A stretch of DNA of 64,000 nt from Streptomyces chrestomyceticus JCM 4735 (GTDB lineage Bacteria; Actinomycetota; Actinomycetes; Streptomycetales; Streptomycetaceae). The DNA lies in NCBI RefSeq assembly GCF_003865135.1, contig NZ_BHZC01000001.1:124001-188000 (forward strand), in the 5' to 3' direction. Positions 43,581 to 51,658 of this stretch are shown one piece after another. The first letter of the stretch is position 1, and every line of letters starts with the position of its first letter. Made by a program: the position numbers and the translations under genes. Under the pieces are notes generated by a model. The model saw only the letters and a list, made by a program, of their open reading frames with translations, had not been told where the DNA came from and ran no database searches.

Positions 43581-46283
43581 TCAGGACAGGATCTCGACGT
43601 ACCCGTCGGTTCCGTGCACGCGGATCCGCTGCCCGTCCCTGATCAGCCGGGTGGCCTGCGCCACCCCCACGACGGCCGGCAAGCCGTACTCCCTGGCGAT
43701 CACCGCGCCGTGGGTCATGAGGCCGCCGACCTCCGTCACCAGGCCCGCGATACCGACGAACAGCGGCGACCAACTGGGGTCGGTGAAGGCCGTGACCAGG
43801 ATGTCGCCTGCTTCGAGGTCGGCGTCCGCCATGTCGAGGACGACGCGGGCCCGCCCCTCGACGGTCCCGGCGGAGACCGGGAGGCCGGTCAGGGCGCCGG
43901 CCGGCACGTCGTCACGCCGGTACGACCCGTTGACGGCCTCACCGTCCGAGGTGAGCACCCTGGGCGGTGTGAGTGCCTGGTACGACCGGAACGCTTCCTT
44001 GCGCTCCCGGATGAGCTGGTCGTCCACCTGGTGCGAGCGCACGGCCTCGTGGAACTCCTGGAACGTGAGGTAGAAGACGTCCTCCCGCTCGGCCAGCACC
44101 CCGGCCCGCACCAGGCGCTCCGCCTCCCCCACCAGGGCCTGCTTGTAGACGAAGTAGCGGCTGATGATGCCGTACTTCGGGTACTCGCGGTACCCGATGA
44201 AGGTGCGGACCCGGTCGATCATCCGCTTGGTCTCGTCGGCCTTCCGGTCCCCGTCCGGCAGGGCCCGCAGGCGTGACAGTACGTCCTGTTCCTTCTTCAG
44301 CGCCTTCTGCCGTCCTTCCTCGAAACGGCGCTCGGCGGCGCCCGGTTCGAAGTTCCTGACGTTGTCGAGGATCACGGGGACGAGTGTGGTGGGGCGCTCG
44401 CGCCAGCGCGGCCTGGTGATGTCGATCTCGCCGACGCAGCGCATGCCGTACCGGTCGAGGTAGTCCTCGATGGCGTCGCGCGCTTCGGGTCCGCCCGTGA
44501 GCTTCGCCAGCTCGTCCAGGAAGCCCTCGTGACAGACATCCTCATGCCGGGCACCTTCATGCCGGACGCCGTCATGCCGGGCGCCCCCGCCCCGGGTATC
44601 CCCGCTCCGGACAGCCTCGTCCCTGGTCCCGCCCTCCTGTACTCCCTGCAGGAACGTCACCACCTCCGGATACGGGCGGATCGCGTCCGCGACGTCGAGC
44701 AGCGCCAGTCCCATCTCCGACGTGATGTTGTCGGGGGCGGACAGCGTCAGCGTGTCAGCCACGTTCTTCTCGCCCAGCCACTCGTACAGCTTGTCGTTGA
44801 GCCACCACGTGGCCTCCATCCCCGCCATGATCACCTGCATGCTCACGGGGTCGCCGAGAACTCGCTTGTGCTCCTCGAACGCCTCCAGCAGGAAGTCGAA
44901 GAGCGCCGGCCCGGTCTTCGACCGGATGTCGCGTTCCAGGGCGGCGACGGATGCCTGGCTGCGCTCGATCAGCTCGGTGACGACGGCCGGATCGGTGGCG
45001 ATCGGGGCGGGCGCACCGCCGACCGGCGGCTTGCCGGGGGCCGGGTCCGGGAGCGACGGGACGAAACCGTCGCGGTCGAGCACGGTCTCCAAGGCATCCC
45101 TGGTCAGCGGGTCGCCCTTGCCGATGAGGTCCAGGAGCCCGGCGCGGCTCCCGGGCGAGGCCAGGCGCCGGGTGACGTCGACGAACAGCCTCCCGCCGGC
45201 CGTGTGCATCGGCGCCATGGCCGTCAACTGCCACGTGGAGAGTCCCAGGGGCTTCATGGCGTCCGTCATCATCTGCTGATGCCCGACGGAGACGTAGACG
45301 TGATTTTCCGCGTCGTCCGCCTCCGGAACGGGAAACAGCGTCGTGACCGGCCGACTCTGCACGATCTGGAAGCCGTCGTCGGCCAGACACCATTCGATGT
45401 CCTGCGGGCGGCCGAAGTGCGCCTCGATCCGCCGCCCGAGCTGGACGAGCCGTACGACCTGCGCATCCGTCAGCGCGGGCTCTTCCTGCCGCTGCGCCTC
45501 GACCGCCACTTCCCGCGTGCCGCCGTCCGCCAGGGCCTGAACGGCACGCTCCTTGGCGGCGATCTCCTTGGCGACGACCTCGCCGTCCCGCACCTTGAAG
45601 ACGTCCGGGTTCACCAGGCCGGAGACCAGCGCCTCGCCGAGGCCGAAGCCGGCGTCCACGGTGGCGACCTTCCGGTTGCCGGTGACGGGATCGGCCGTGA
45701 ACAGGATGCCGGACGCCTGCGGGAAGACCATCTGCTGCACGACCACAGCCATGTGGACCGTACGGTGGTCGATGCCGTTCCGACGGCGGTAGGTCACGGC
45801 CCGCTCGGTGAACAGTGAGGCCCAGCACCGGCTGACGTGCTGGAGGACCGCCGTCGGGCCCACCACGTTCAGGTACGTGTCCTGCTGGCCGGCAAAAGAG
45901 GCCGTCGGCAGGTCCTCCGCCGTCGCGCTGGACCGGACGGCGCAGGCGGCCTGCTCGCCGAGCCGGGCGAGCGCGCGGGTGATCGCCGCCACGAGATCGT
46001 CCGGGACGGCGATCTCTTCGATGGTCCGGCGGATCTGCGCACTGAGCGTACGGATCGCCTCCCGGTCGTCCGGGGCCACGCGCGACAGCAGATCGAGCCG
46101 CTCATCGAGCGCCGGCGCTGCCGCCATGACCCGCCGGAAGGCGTCCGTCGTCACACAGAAGCCCGCCGGGACGCGGATGCCGTCGATGCGCGACAGCACG
46201 CCCAGGTGCGCGGCCTTGCCGCCCACGACCGCGACCTGCGTCTCGTCGATCTCTTTCAGGTCCCACACGTACCGCTCGGTCAT
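43581..46283 (-). CDS. rph: Rifampin phosphotransferase (Rph)
   Basis: 900 residues from ATG 46283 (GGAGG seven bases upstream). Order as in Rph/PEP-synthase proteins: ATP-binding N-terminus (QVAVVGGKAAHLGVLSRIDGIRVPAGFCVTTDAFR… AACAVRSSATAEDLPTASFAGQQDTYLNV), rifampin-binding helical middle, and a C-terminal swivelling His domain with LVTEVGGLMTHGAVIAREYGLPAVVGV (His858). Known enzymes phosphorylate the C21 hydroxyl of rifamycins and give resistance. A 19-bp inverted repeat of the rifamycin-associated type lies 171 bp upstream. The middle carries an unusual His-rich repeat insertion. Confidence 0.92.
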   Translation of the reverse strand: MTERYVWDLKEIDETQVAVVGGKAAHLGVLSRIDGIRVPAGFCVTTDAFRRVMAAAPALDERLDLLSRVAPDDREAIRTLSAQIRRTIEEIAVPDDLVAAITRALARLGEQAACAVRSSATAEDLPTASFAGQQDTYLNVVGPTAVLQHVSRCWASLFTERAVTYRRRNGIDHRTVHMAVVVQQMVFPQASGILFTADPVTGNRKVATVDAGFGLGEALVSGLVNPDVFKVRDGEVVAKEIAAKERAVQALADGGTREVAVEAQRQEEPALTDAQVVRLVQLGRRIEAHFGRPQDIEWCLADDGFQIVQSRPVTTLFPVPEADDAENHVYVSVGHQQMMTDAMKPLGLSTWQLTAMAPMHTAGGRLFVDVTRRLASPGSRAGLLDLIGKGDPLTRDALETVLDRDGFVPSLPDPAPGKPPVGGAPAPIATDPAVVTELIERSQASVAALERDIRSKTGPALFDFLLEAFEEHKRVLGDPVSMQVIMAGMEATWWLNDKLYEWLGEKNVADTLTLSAPDNITSEMGLALLDVADAIRPYPEVVTFLQGVQEGGTRDEAVRSGDTRGGGARHDGVRHEGARHEDVCHEGFLDELAKLTGGPEARDAIEDYLDRYGMRCVGEIDITRPRWRERPTTLVPVILDNVRNFEPGAAERRFEEGRQKALKKEQDVLSRLRALPDGDRKADETKRMIDRVRTFIGYREYPKYGIISRYFVYKQALVGEAERLVRAGVLAEREDVFYLTFQEFHEAVRSHQVDDQLIRERKEAFRSYQALTPPRVLTSDGEAVNGSYRRDDVPAGALTGLPVSAGTVEGRARVVLDMADADLEAGDILVTAFTDPSWSPLFVGIAGLVTEVGGLMTHGAVIAREYGLPAVVGVAQATRLIRDGQRIRVHGTDGYVEILS
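44526..44600. repeat. 15-nt tandem repeats inside rph giving a His-rich insert
   Basis: Near-identical 15-base units (CATGCCGGGCACCTT-like) are repeated at least three times, encoding GARHDGVRHEGARHEDVCHEG. The repeat keeps the reading frame. Its placement is inside the helical middle of Rph, near the edge of the rifampin-binding domain. Confidence 0.65.
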
Positions 46284-46454
46284 CGCGATGCCTCCGGGGC
46301 AGTCGTGTTCCGTTGCGCTGCGCCGGCCGATCCACTCACCGGCCGCACCCCTGGTCCGACGTCACCGCGTCCCCCATACGTCGACAACACACGCACGTCG
46401 TGCCCCTCATTTCCGCAGGTTGTGGCTACGGCGGATGATTCTGCGCCATCCCCC

Positions 46455-46473
46455 GGGCCTTGCGGCAAGGCCC
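46455..46473. promoter_or_regulatory. RAE-like 19-bp inverted repeat upstream of rph
   Basis: GGGCCTTG-CGG-CAAGGCCC has perfect 8-bp arms and a CGG centre. It is the size and kind of the rifamycin-associated element known upstream of rph and other rifamycin-inactivation genes in actinomycetes. It lies 171 bp before the rph start. Confidence 0.8.
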
Positions 46474-46496
46474 CTGGTGCGCTATATGTTAGGAGT

Positions 46497-46520
46497 GGCA
46501 AGGAGAGGGTTCTCCTTGCC
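46497..46520. repeat. Perfect hairpin next to the RAE
   Basis: GGCAAGGAGA (46497-46506) and TCTCCTTGCC (46511-46520) are perfect 10-bp arms with a 4-base loop, 24 bp from the RAE-like site. On the plus strand it is followed by a T-rich run. It may be a terminator or a second regulatory site. Confidence 0.55.
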
Positions 46521-46830
46521 TTTGCTTTTGCTCGCTGCCGGAACCGGCGCGGCGTGCCGGTCTGGACTCCTGCATGGCCGGTGCCCACCTCGCGGTCCAT
46601 TTCCCACTGCCTGGCGGCGAGATTGCTGACGACCCGAGCGCTGATCGTCTACGTCGCGCGTCAACCAGTCGGCCCTGTACGGAAGTTGACCAGCTCGCTC
46701 CTCGTTGACGGCACCGTTCCGCAGACACTGGAGCCGCTGCGACGCCTCCGGGAACAGGCTGCGGACAGCCCTGCGGCCGGCGGGAACGCGCGAGGACGGC
46801 CCGTCACGTGTCTCCCGGCCCGGCTCATCC

Positions 46831-47706
46831 TCACAGCGTCACGTGGCTGAGGAAGGTGTCGCGGCTGGGGCATGTGGTGTGGGGGACGTAGAGCGCGTGG
46901 AGAGGTGCGTAGACCGGGGGTTCGAGGGCGAGGATGTGCGCTTTGCCGCCTGCGGCGGGGCCCGGTGCCGTAGTGACGAAGGCGATGCGGTGGGTGCCGA
47001 TGACGGCGGTGACCGGGGGTGTGCCTTGGCGGTCGGTGCGTTCGATGCGGGGCTCGAAGCCCGCATGGCGGCAGTGGTCGACGAGGAGGTCGGTGTAGCC
47101 GGAGTGGCCGGGGGTGCCCCAGACCATGAAGGACTCGTCGGCGAGTTCGGGGAGGGTGACGGTGCTCCGGCCGGCGAGGGGGTGGTCGGAGGCGACGGCG
47201 ATGTGCAGGCGCTGGTGGCCGAGGGTGGTGCGGGTCAGGCCGTGGGCCGGTGTGATGGCGCGGCACAGTCCGATGTCGAGGTCGTTCGCGAGGAGCGCGG
47301 CAGTCAGCTCGGAGGGGTAGCGCTGGTGGGGCTCGGGGGCGATGCCGGGGTGTGCGTCGGTCACGGGTGCGAGCAGAGTGACGAGTTCGTCGCCGGTGAC
47401 GGCAGGGGTGTAGCCGATGCGCAGCGTCTCGCTCTCACCTCGTCCGATGCGCCGGGCGCGGCGCAGGGCGGAGCGCGCCATGCCGTTCAGAACGTGGGCG
47501 TCCTCAAGGAGGGCCGCTCCGGCGGGCAGTACGGTCACGCCGGCGCTGCCGCGCTCCAGCAGGGGCACGCCGACTTCGCGTTCGAGGACCCGGATGGAAG
47601 CGGACAGGGCCTGCTGGGACAGGTGCAGCCGGGCGGCGGCGCGAGTGAGGCTGCCTTCCTCGGCAACGGCGACCAGGTGTTCGAGCTTGTTCAGGTCCAG
47701 TCGCAC
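46831..47706 (-). CDS. LysR-family transcriptional regulator
   Basis: 291 residues from GTG 47706. The HTH (RLDLNKLEHLVAVAEEGSLTRAAARLHLSQQALSASIRVLEREVGVPLLERG) is followed by a LysR ligand domain (TLRIGYTPAVTGDELVTLL… LDIGLCRAITPAHG…VASDHPLAGRSTVTLPELADESFMVWG). It is the third gene of a minus-strand cluster (SDR, NTF2-like, LysR). It probably controls that cluster, though no LysR box is obvious upstream of the SDR. Confidence 0.88.
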   Translation of the reverse strand: MRLDLNKLEHLVAVAEEGSLTRAAARLHLSQQALSASIRVLEREVGVPLLERGSAGVTVLPAGAALLEDAHVLNGMARSALRRARRIGRGESETLRIGYTPAVTGDELVTLLAPVTDAHPGIAPEPHQRYPSELTAALLANDLDIGLCRAITPAHGLTRTTLGHQRLHIAVASDHPLAGRSTVTLPELADESFMVWGTPGHSGYTDLLVDHCRHAGFEPRIERTDRQGTPPVTAVIGTHRIAFVTTAPGPAAGGKAHILALEPPVYAPLHALYVPHTTCPSRDTFLSHVTL

Positions 47707-47923
47707 GTGGGCATCCCTGGGTTCGGTAGTGGTGGGCAGTGGTGTGGAGGTTCAAAGGGTGACTGTCGGTGGGCGGTGCCGGGGCTCTTGGCGTTGTCAG
47801 ACACGAGGTCGATCACTGACCGTAACCCCGCCCGCCGGGAGGAGCGGGCAGAGGTACGGGCAGGCCGCCATGTGGGTGATTATGTCGGCAGCCGGCCCCT
47901 GTTGTCGTAAGTGGCAGCCAACT

Positions 47924-48238
47924 TCAGGCTTGGCCGGTCTCGAAGCGGCTGATGCGGCCGTCGGTGACGGTGAAGGTCCACCGGGTGCGCATGCTGCCCC
48001 AGGTGGAGTTGGTGTAGGTGGCGGTCAGGGTCCGGCCGTCGGGCGAGGTGCCCTCGATGTCCATGCGTCCGTTCGAGGAGAAGATTTCGCTGTCGGCCCA
48101 TGCGGCAAGGTCGCGGTCGGTGCCGTCGTCGGACATGGTGGCGTCGTCCGTCAGCGCGGCGAAGAAGGCGTTCTTGTCGCCCGTATTGACGGCGGTGACG
48201 AAGGCGGCCACCGCGGGATCGGCTGGGTGAGCAGGCAT
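47924..48238 (-). CDS. SnoaL/NTF2-like small protein
   Basis: 104 residues from ATG 48238. NTF2-fold sequence: VAAFVTAVNTGDKNAFFAALTDDATMSDDGTDRDLAAWADSEIFSSNGRMDIEGTSPDGRTLTATYTNSTWGSMRTRWTFTVTDGRISRF. It likely binds or converts a small substrate, perhaps together with the SDR 86 bp upstream on the same strand. Confidence 0.8.
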   Translation of the reverse strand: MPAHPADPAVAAFVTAVNTGDKNAFFAALTDDATMSDDGTDRDLAAWADSEIFSSNGRMDIEGTSPDGRTLTATYTNSTWGSMRTRWTFTVTDGRISRFETGQA

Positions 48239-48324
48239 TCAGTACTTCCAGACGGTGTGATCGGGACGCCGGCGGGCCGGCCGTGCCGGAGTGCGGCCGG
48301 TGCGGCCCGCCGGGCGGCGCGGGG

Positions 48325-49074
48325 TCAGCGGGTGGTGTAGCCGCCGTTGGGGAACAGGGTCTGGCCGGTGAACCACCAGCCTTCGGTGGCCAGGAACCTG
48401 ATGATCGGGACGATGTCCTCGATATGGGTGAGCTGGTTGCCCATCGCCTGCGACTTGTGGAATTCCACCCGCTCGGGGGTTTCTTGCGGGTAGAAGAACG
48501 GCGTGTCCATCGGGCCGGGCGCCACGGTGTTCACCGAGATGTAGCGGTCGGCGAACTCCTTGGCCGCCGCCCGGGTGAAGTGCTCCAGTGGCGCCTTGCC
48601 GCCGGCGTAGGTGGAGTAGCCGTCCGTGAAGGCGGCCAGCAGCGACGTACCCAGGCTGATGATCTTGCCGTGGTCGTTCAGCCGTCGCCCGGCCTCCTGG
48701 ATGAAGAAGTACGCCGCCTTGGCGTTGATGCCGAACATGCGGTCGTACTCTTCCTCGGTGGTCTCCAGGATCGGCTTGCGCAGCACCATCCCGGTGGTGT
48801 TCACCGCGATGTCGACGCCGCCGAAGGTGTCCACCGCCGTGTCGAAGAGCCGTCGTACGTCCGCGACCTTGGTCAGGTCGCCCTGGGCGGCGACGGCCTG
48901 TCCCCCGGCCTCCTTGATCGCCGCCACCGTCTGCTCGGCCTCGTTCTGGGAGCTGTGGTAGTGCACGACCACCTTGGCCCCGGATTCCGCGAAGTTCCTG
49001 CTGACCAGTCCGCCCAGGTTCTTCTCGCCCCCGCCGACGACCGCGACCTTGTCCCGCAGAGTGTTCTCGGCCAT
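48325..49074 (-). CDS. Short-chain dehydrogenase/reductase
   Basis: 249 residues from ATG 49074, chosen because AGGAG lies eight bases upstream; GTG 49083 has no spacing. Rossmann motif VAVVGGGEKNLGGLVSRNFAESGAKVVVHYHSSQNEAEQTVAAI, NTTG (in place of NNAG), SLGTSLLAAFTDGYSTYAGGKAPLEHF with Ser…Tyr-x-x-x-Lys (YAGGK), and FTGQTLFPNGGYTTR end. GGG instead of GxxxGxG in the first loop is a small departure. Leads a cluster with an NTF2-like protein and a LysR regulator. Confidence 0.85.
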   Translation of the reverse strand: MAENTLRDKVAVVGGGEKNLGGLVSRNFAESGAKVVVHYHSSQNEAEQTVAAIKEAGGQAVAAQGDLTKVADVRRLFDTAVDTFGGVDIAVNTTGMVLRKPILETTEEEYDRMFGINAKAAYFFIQEAGRRLNDHGKIISLGTSLLAAFTDGYSTYAGGKAPLEHFTRAAAKEFADRYISVNTVAPGPMDTPFFYPQETPERVEFHKSQAMGNQLTHIEDIVPIIRFLATEGWWFTGQTLFPNGGYTTR

Positions 49075-49858
49075 GTTCCGCACTCCTCACGTTCTTGCCG
49101 GTGACCGACTTGATCACCTTCCATGGACGACACTAGGGGGACATTTCAGTCATCGGGTAACAGAAGTTTCGAGTCGCTCCACAAACATCGTCGATACCCC
49201 CAGGCAGCAGATCGTCCGGCGCCACGCGGAAGGACCGGGGACTGCCGGTCGTGATCTGCTGGCGTCTCGTCGGGATGCATCCGATGCTGTACGGCGGGAC
49301 TCGCCTCGTCGGCGAAAAACGCCTGGCAGGCGCCCTGCGCCGACCGGGCCCCCGCGACACACGCGGAGACGAATCCGTTCGGTCCCTTCGCCGACTCGCC
49401 GACCCGCCGAGGACGGTGACGCGGTGCAGCACCCGCTCGACGTCGAGGTGGGCGAAGTCCGTGAGGGTTCGGAGAAGCCCATGTGCGGATGGTCGAACCG
49501 GGGCTGGCGAAGAGGCCCGCTCGCCGGTCTCCGGGTGGCCGGACGACGGAGTGGACGGCCACCTGCGGGTCCTCGCAGTGCAGCTTGCGGCCGCGAAGAC
49601 CTGGTCCAGATGTGTGCAGCGCGCCGTCCTTTATGAAGAAGCCCACCCCACTGACCGTCCCGGTCATGCAGTTGCCGGCCGCGGCACCCCATACGCGCGA
49701 GCAACCATCAAGGCACAGGTCTGGACAACTCCATTCCGGCGGTGCCGCCCGGCAAGTGGAGGACTGCCCGCCCCTTCCACTATCCGGTCATCGGCTTCTC
49801 GCCCTGCGAGTTGCTCGCTACGATCCCGGCGAGCCGGGTATCCGCAGGGAGGCAAGCG
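49075..49858. other. Long stretch without a convincing gene
   Basis: Open frames on both strands lack family or RBS. The GGGAGG at 49848-49853 belongs to the OsmC gene. Confidence 0.4.
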
Positions 49859-50230
49859 ATGGTCGAGGCTGTGGCGCTTCCGGCGCCCTGGCAGGTCAGG
49901 TTCCAGGCAGGCGACAACGTGGCTGTCGCCGACACCCTCAAGGCCGGTACCGGCGGTTCGGCGGGGATGCGGCCGCACGAGCTGCTGGAGGCTTCCCTGG
50001 CCACGTGCATGACCATCTCCGCGCGGATGGCGCTGGCAGACCTGAGCATCACCGACGCCGATGTGCGGGTGCGGGTGCACCTGGAGCGCGAGGAGGCCGC
50101 GACGCGGTTCCGCTACGAGCTGCTGCTCGCACCGGAGTTGGAGGCACACCGGCCCGCGATCGAGGAGCGCATAGCGCGCTCGCCGGTGCGCTCCACGTTG
50201 AGCAAGCCGCTGACGTTTGAACCTGCCTGA
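49859..50230 (+). CDS. OsmC-family protein
   Basis: 123 residues from ATG 49859 (GGGAGG six bases upstream); the open frame upstream is not coding. OsmC signature GTGGSAGMRPHELLEASLATCMTISARMALADL with the first reactive Cys; ITDADVRVRVHLEREEAATRFRYELLLAPEL… follow. No second Cys is seen. OsmC proteins reduce organic peroxides using two cysteines; with one Cys visible activity is uncertain. Stand-alone gene. Confidence 0.8.
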   Translation: MVEAVALPAPWQVRFQAGDNVAVADTLKAGTGGSAGMRPHELLEASLATCMTISARMALADLSITDADVRVRVHLEREEAATRFRYELLLAPELEAHRPAIEERIARSPVRSTLSKPLTFEPA

Positions 50231-50271
50231 TGTTCCCGGCCTGCCTGGCCTGCCTCATGCAGGCGACGTGA

Positions 50272-50622
50272 CGCGGCTCGTCTTCCCTGGAGCCTGCGGC
50301 CGAGGAAGCCACCCCCACTCGCCCTTCTCCCTCTTCAGCTTGCGGCCCCGCGCTCCCCGACTACCTGGTCGTCGCCTCGGCGGCCCCGCGTTACGCGTCG
50401 GTGACGGTGGCGGCGTCGGACGCCAAGGACGTGCAGTGGAGGTCGGTCCTGCGGCCCTCCGGCCTCCTGGGCAGCTTCAGCCTGCACCCGGCGATCACGC
50501 CCGGTGTGGCCATCGCCCCCAAAGCCTGGCCCTACGGTCCAGGGGCGCCGCCGCACCTCATTCCCTTCGACGGCGCCGGCTACCTCACCCACCTGTTCAA
50601 GGTCACCACCATGGCCGGCTGA
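50272..50622 (+). other. Possible coding remnant
   Basis: An open frame after a TGA at 50269 reads ALPDYLVVASAAPRYASVTVAASDAKDVQWRSVLRPSGLLGSFSLHPAITPG… but has no start or family. It looks like the C-terminal end of a lost protein. Confidence 0.3.
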
Positions 50623-50687
50623 GGCCGGCCACACCCCGTCGGGCCAGGTGAACCGGTCCGGTCGGCACTTCTTCGCACTCTCTCGGC

Positions 50688-50716
50688 TTGACATGCAACC
50701 AGGTGGTTGCCAATCT
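50688..50716 (+). promoter_or_regulatory. Promoter with ArsR-type operator in the spacer
   Basis: TTGACA at 50688-50693 and a CAATCT at 50711-50716 are separated by 17 bp. The spacer contains GCAACCA-GG-TGGTTGC (50695-50710), a palindrome with 7-bp arms, fully between the two boxes. A repressor bound there would block RNA polymerase. It belongs to the ArsR-SRPBCC gene. Confidence 0.65.
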
Positions 50717-50738
50717 GAGAGTGAGGGGGTTGGATGGC

Positions 50739-51524
50739 ATGGACGAGGTGTTCAAGGCGCTCGCGGACGTGAGCCGCAGGCGGCTGCTGGACCGGCTGAA
50801 CGAGCGGTCCGGGCAGAGCCTGCGCGAGCTGTGCGCGGGGCTGGACATGACCAGGCAGGCGGTGTCCAAGCACCTGGCGGTGCTGGAGGGCGCGGGCCTG
50901 GTCACGGCGGTCCGGCACGGCCGGGAGAGGCTGCACTACCTCAACCCCGTCCCCATCCATGATCTCGCCGACCGCTGGATCGGCCAGTACGAGCGAGGCC
51001 GGATGACCGCGCTCAGCAACCTGAAGCACGCCCTGGAAGGAACGGCGATGAGCAAGCCCGAGTTCGTCTACACGATCTACATCCACACCACGGCCGAGAA
51101 GCTCTGGGAGGGGCTGACCAGCCCGGAATTCCTGAAGCAGTACCACGGTGACTGGGCACCCTCCTCCGACTGGAAGGTCGGCTCGAAGGTGCTGTGGCCG
51201 GTCGAGGGCGGCGGCGAGCCGCAGGACCTCGGCCAGGTCGTCACCGAGTCGGAGCCCGGCAAGCGGCTCGCCTACACCTGGCACACGCTGCAGCCGATGC
51301 ACCAGGAGATGTTCGGCATGAGCGACGCGGAGTTCGCCGAGGCCGTCAAGGAGCGCTCGAAGGTCGCCTTCGACATCGAGCCGGCCGAGGAGCCGGAGCT
51401 GGGTGTGAAGCTGACCATCACCCACGACGGCTTCGACTCGGCCGACTCCAAGATGCTGGAGGGCGTCAGCGGCGGCTGGATCATGATGCTGTCGGAGCTC
51501 AAGACGATCCTCGAAAAGGGCTGA
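50739..51524 (+). CDS. ArsR-family regulator fused to an SRPBCC domain
   Basis: 261 residues from ATG 50739. Residues 1-95 form an ArsR winged helix (EVFKALADVSRRRLLDRLNERSGQSLRELCAGLDMTRQAVSKHLAVLEGAGLVTAVRHGRERLHYLNPVP) without metal-site cysteines. Residues ~104-261 form an SRPBCC/AHSA1-like ligand domain (TIYIHTTAEKLWEGLTSPEFLKQYHGDW… TITHDGFDS…GGWIMMLSELKTILEKG). Met 104 is preceded by GGAAGGAA, so the ligand part could be translated on its own. Many Streptomyces have the two as separate genes. The promoter carries the palindrome at 50695-50710. Confidence 0.82.
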   Translation: MDEVFKALADVSRRRLLDRLNERSGQSLRELCAGLDMTRQAVSKHLAVLEGAGLVTAVRHGRERLHYLNPVPIHDLADRWIGQYERGRMTALSNLKHALEGTAMSKPEFVYTIYIHTTAEKLWEGLTSPEFLKQYHGDWAPSSDWKVGSKVLWPVEGGGEPQDLGQVVTESEPGKRLAYTWHTLQPMHQEMFGMSDAEFAEAVKERSKVAFDIEPAEEPELGVKLTITHDGFDSADSKMLEGVSGGWIMMLSELKTILEKG

Positions 51525-51658
51525 ACCACTTCCCGGCAGGCCGGACACGTGCGGTATCGCCCGCACGGTCCGGCCGGTCGGCCGTACGCCGTGCCAAGCA
51601 CTCGCCACCGTGCGTAAGGTACGAGGCGAAACGGCGCAACGGGTGGGGTGGGGGCAGC

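Noticed and set aside
44529..45818. A 429-residue plus-strand frame inside rph
   Set aside because: Antisense of rph; no start site or family.
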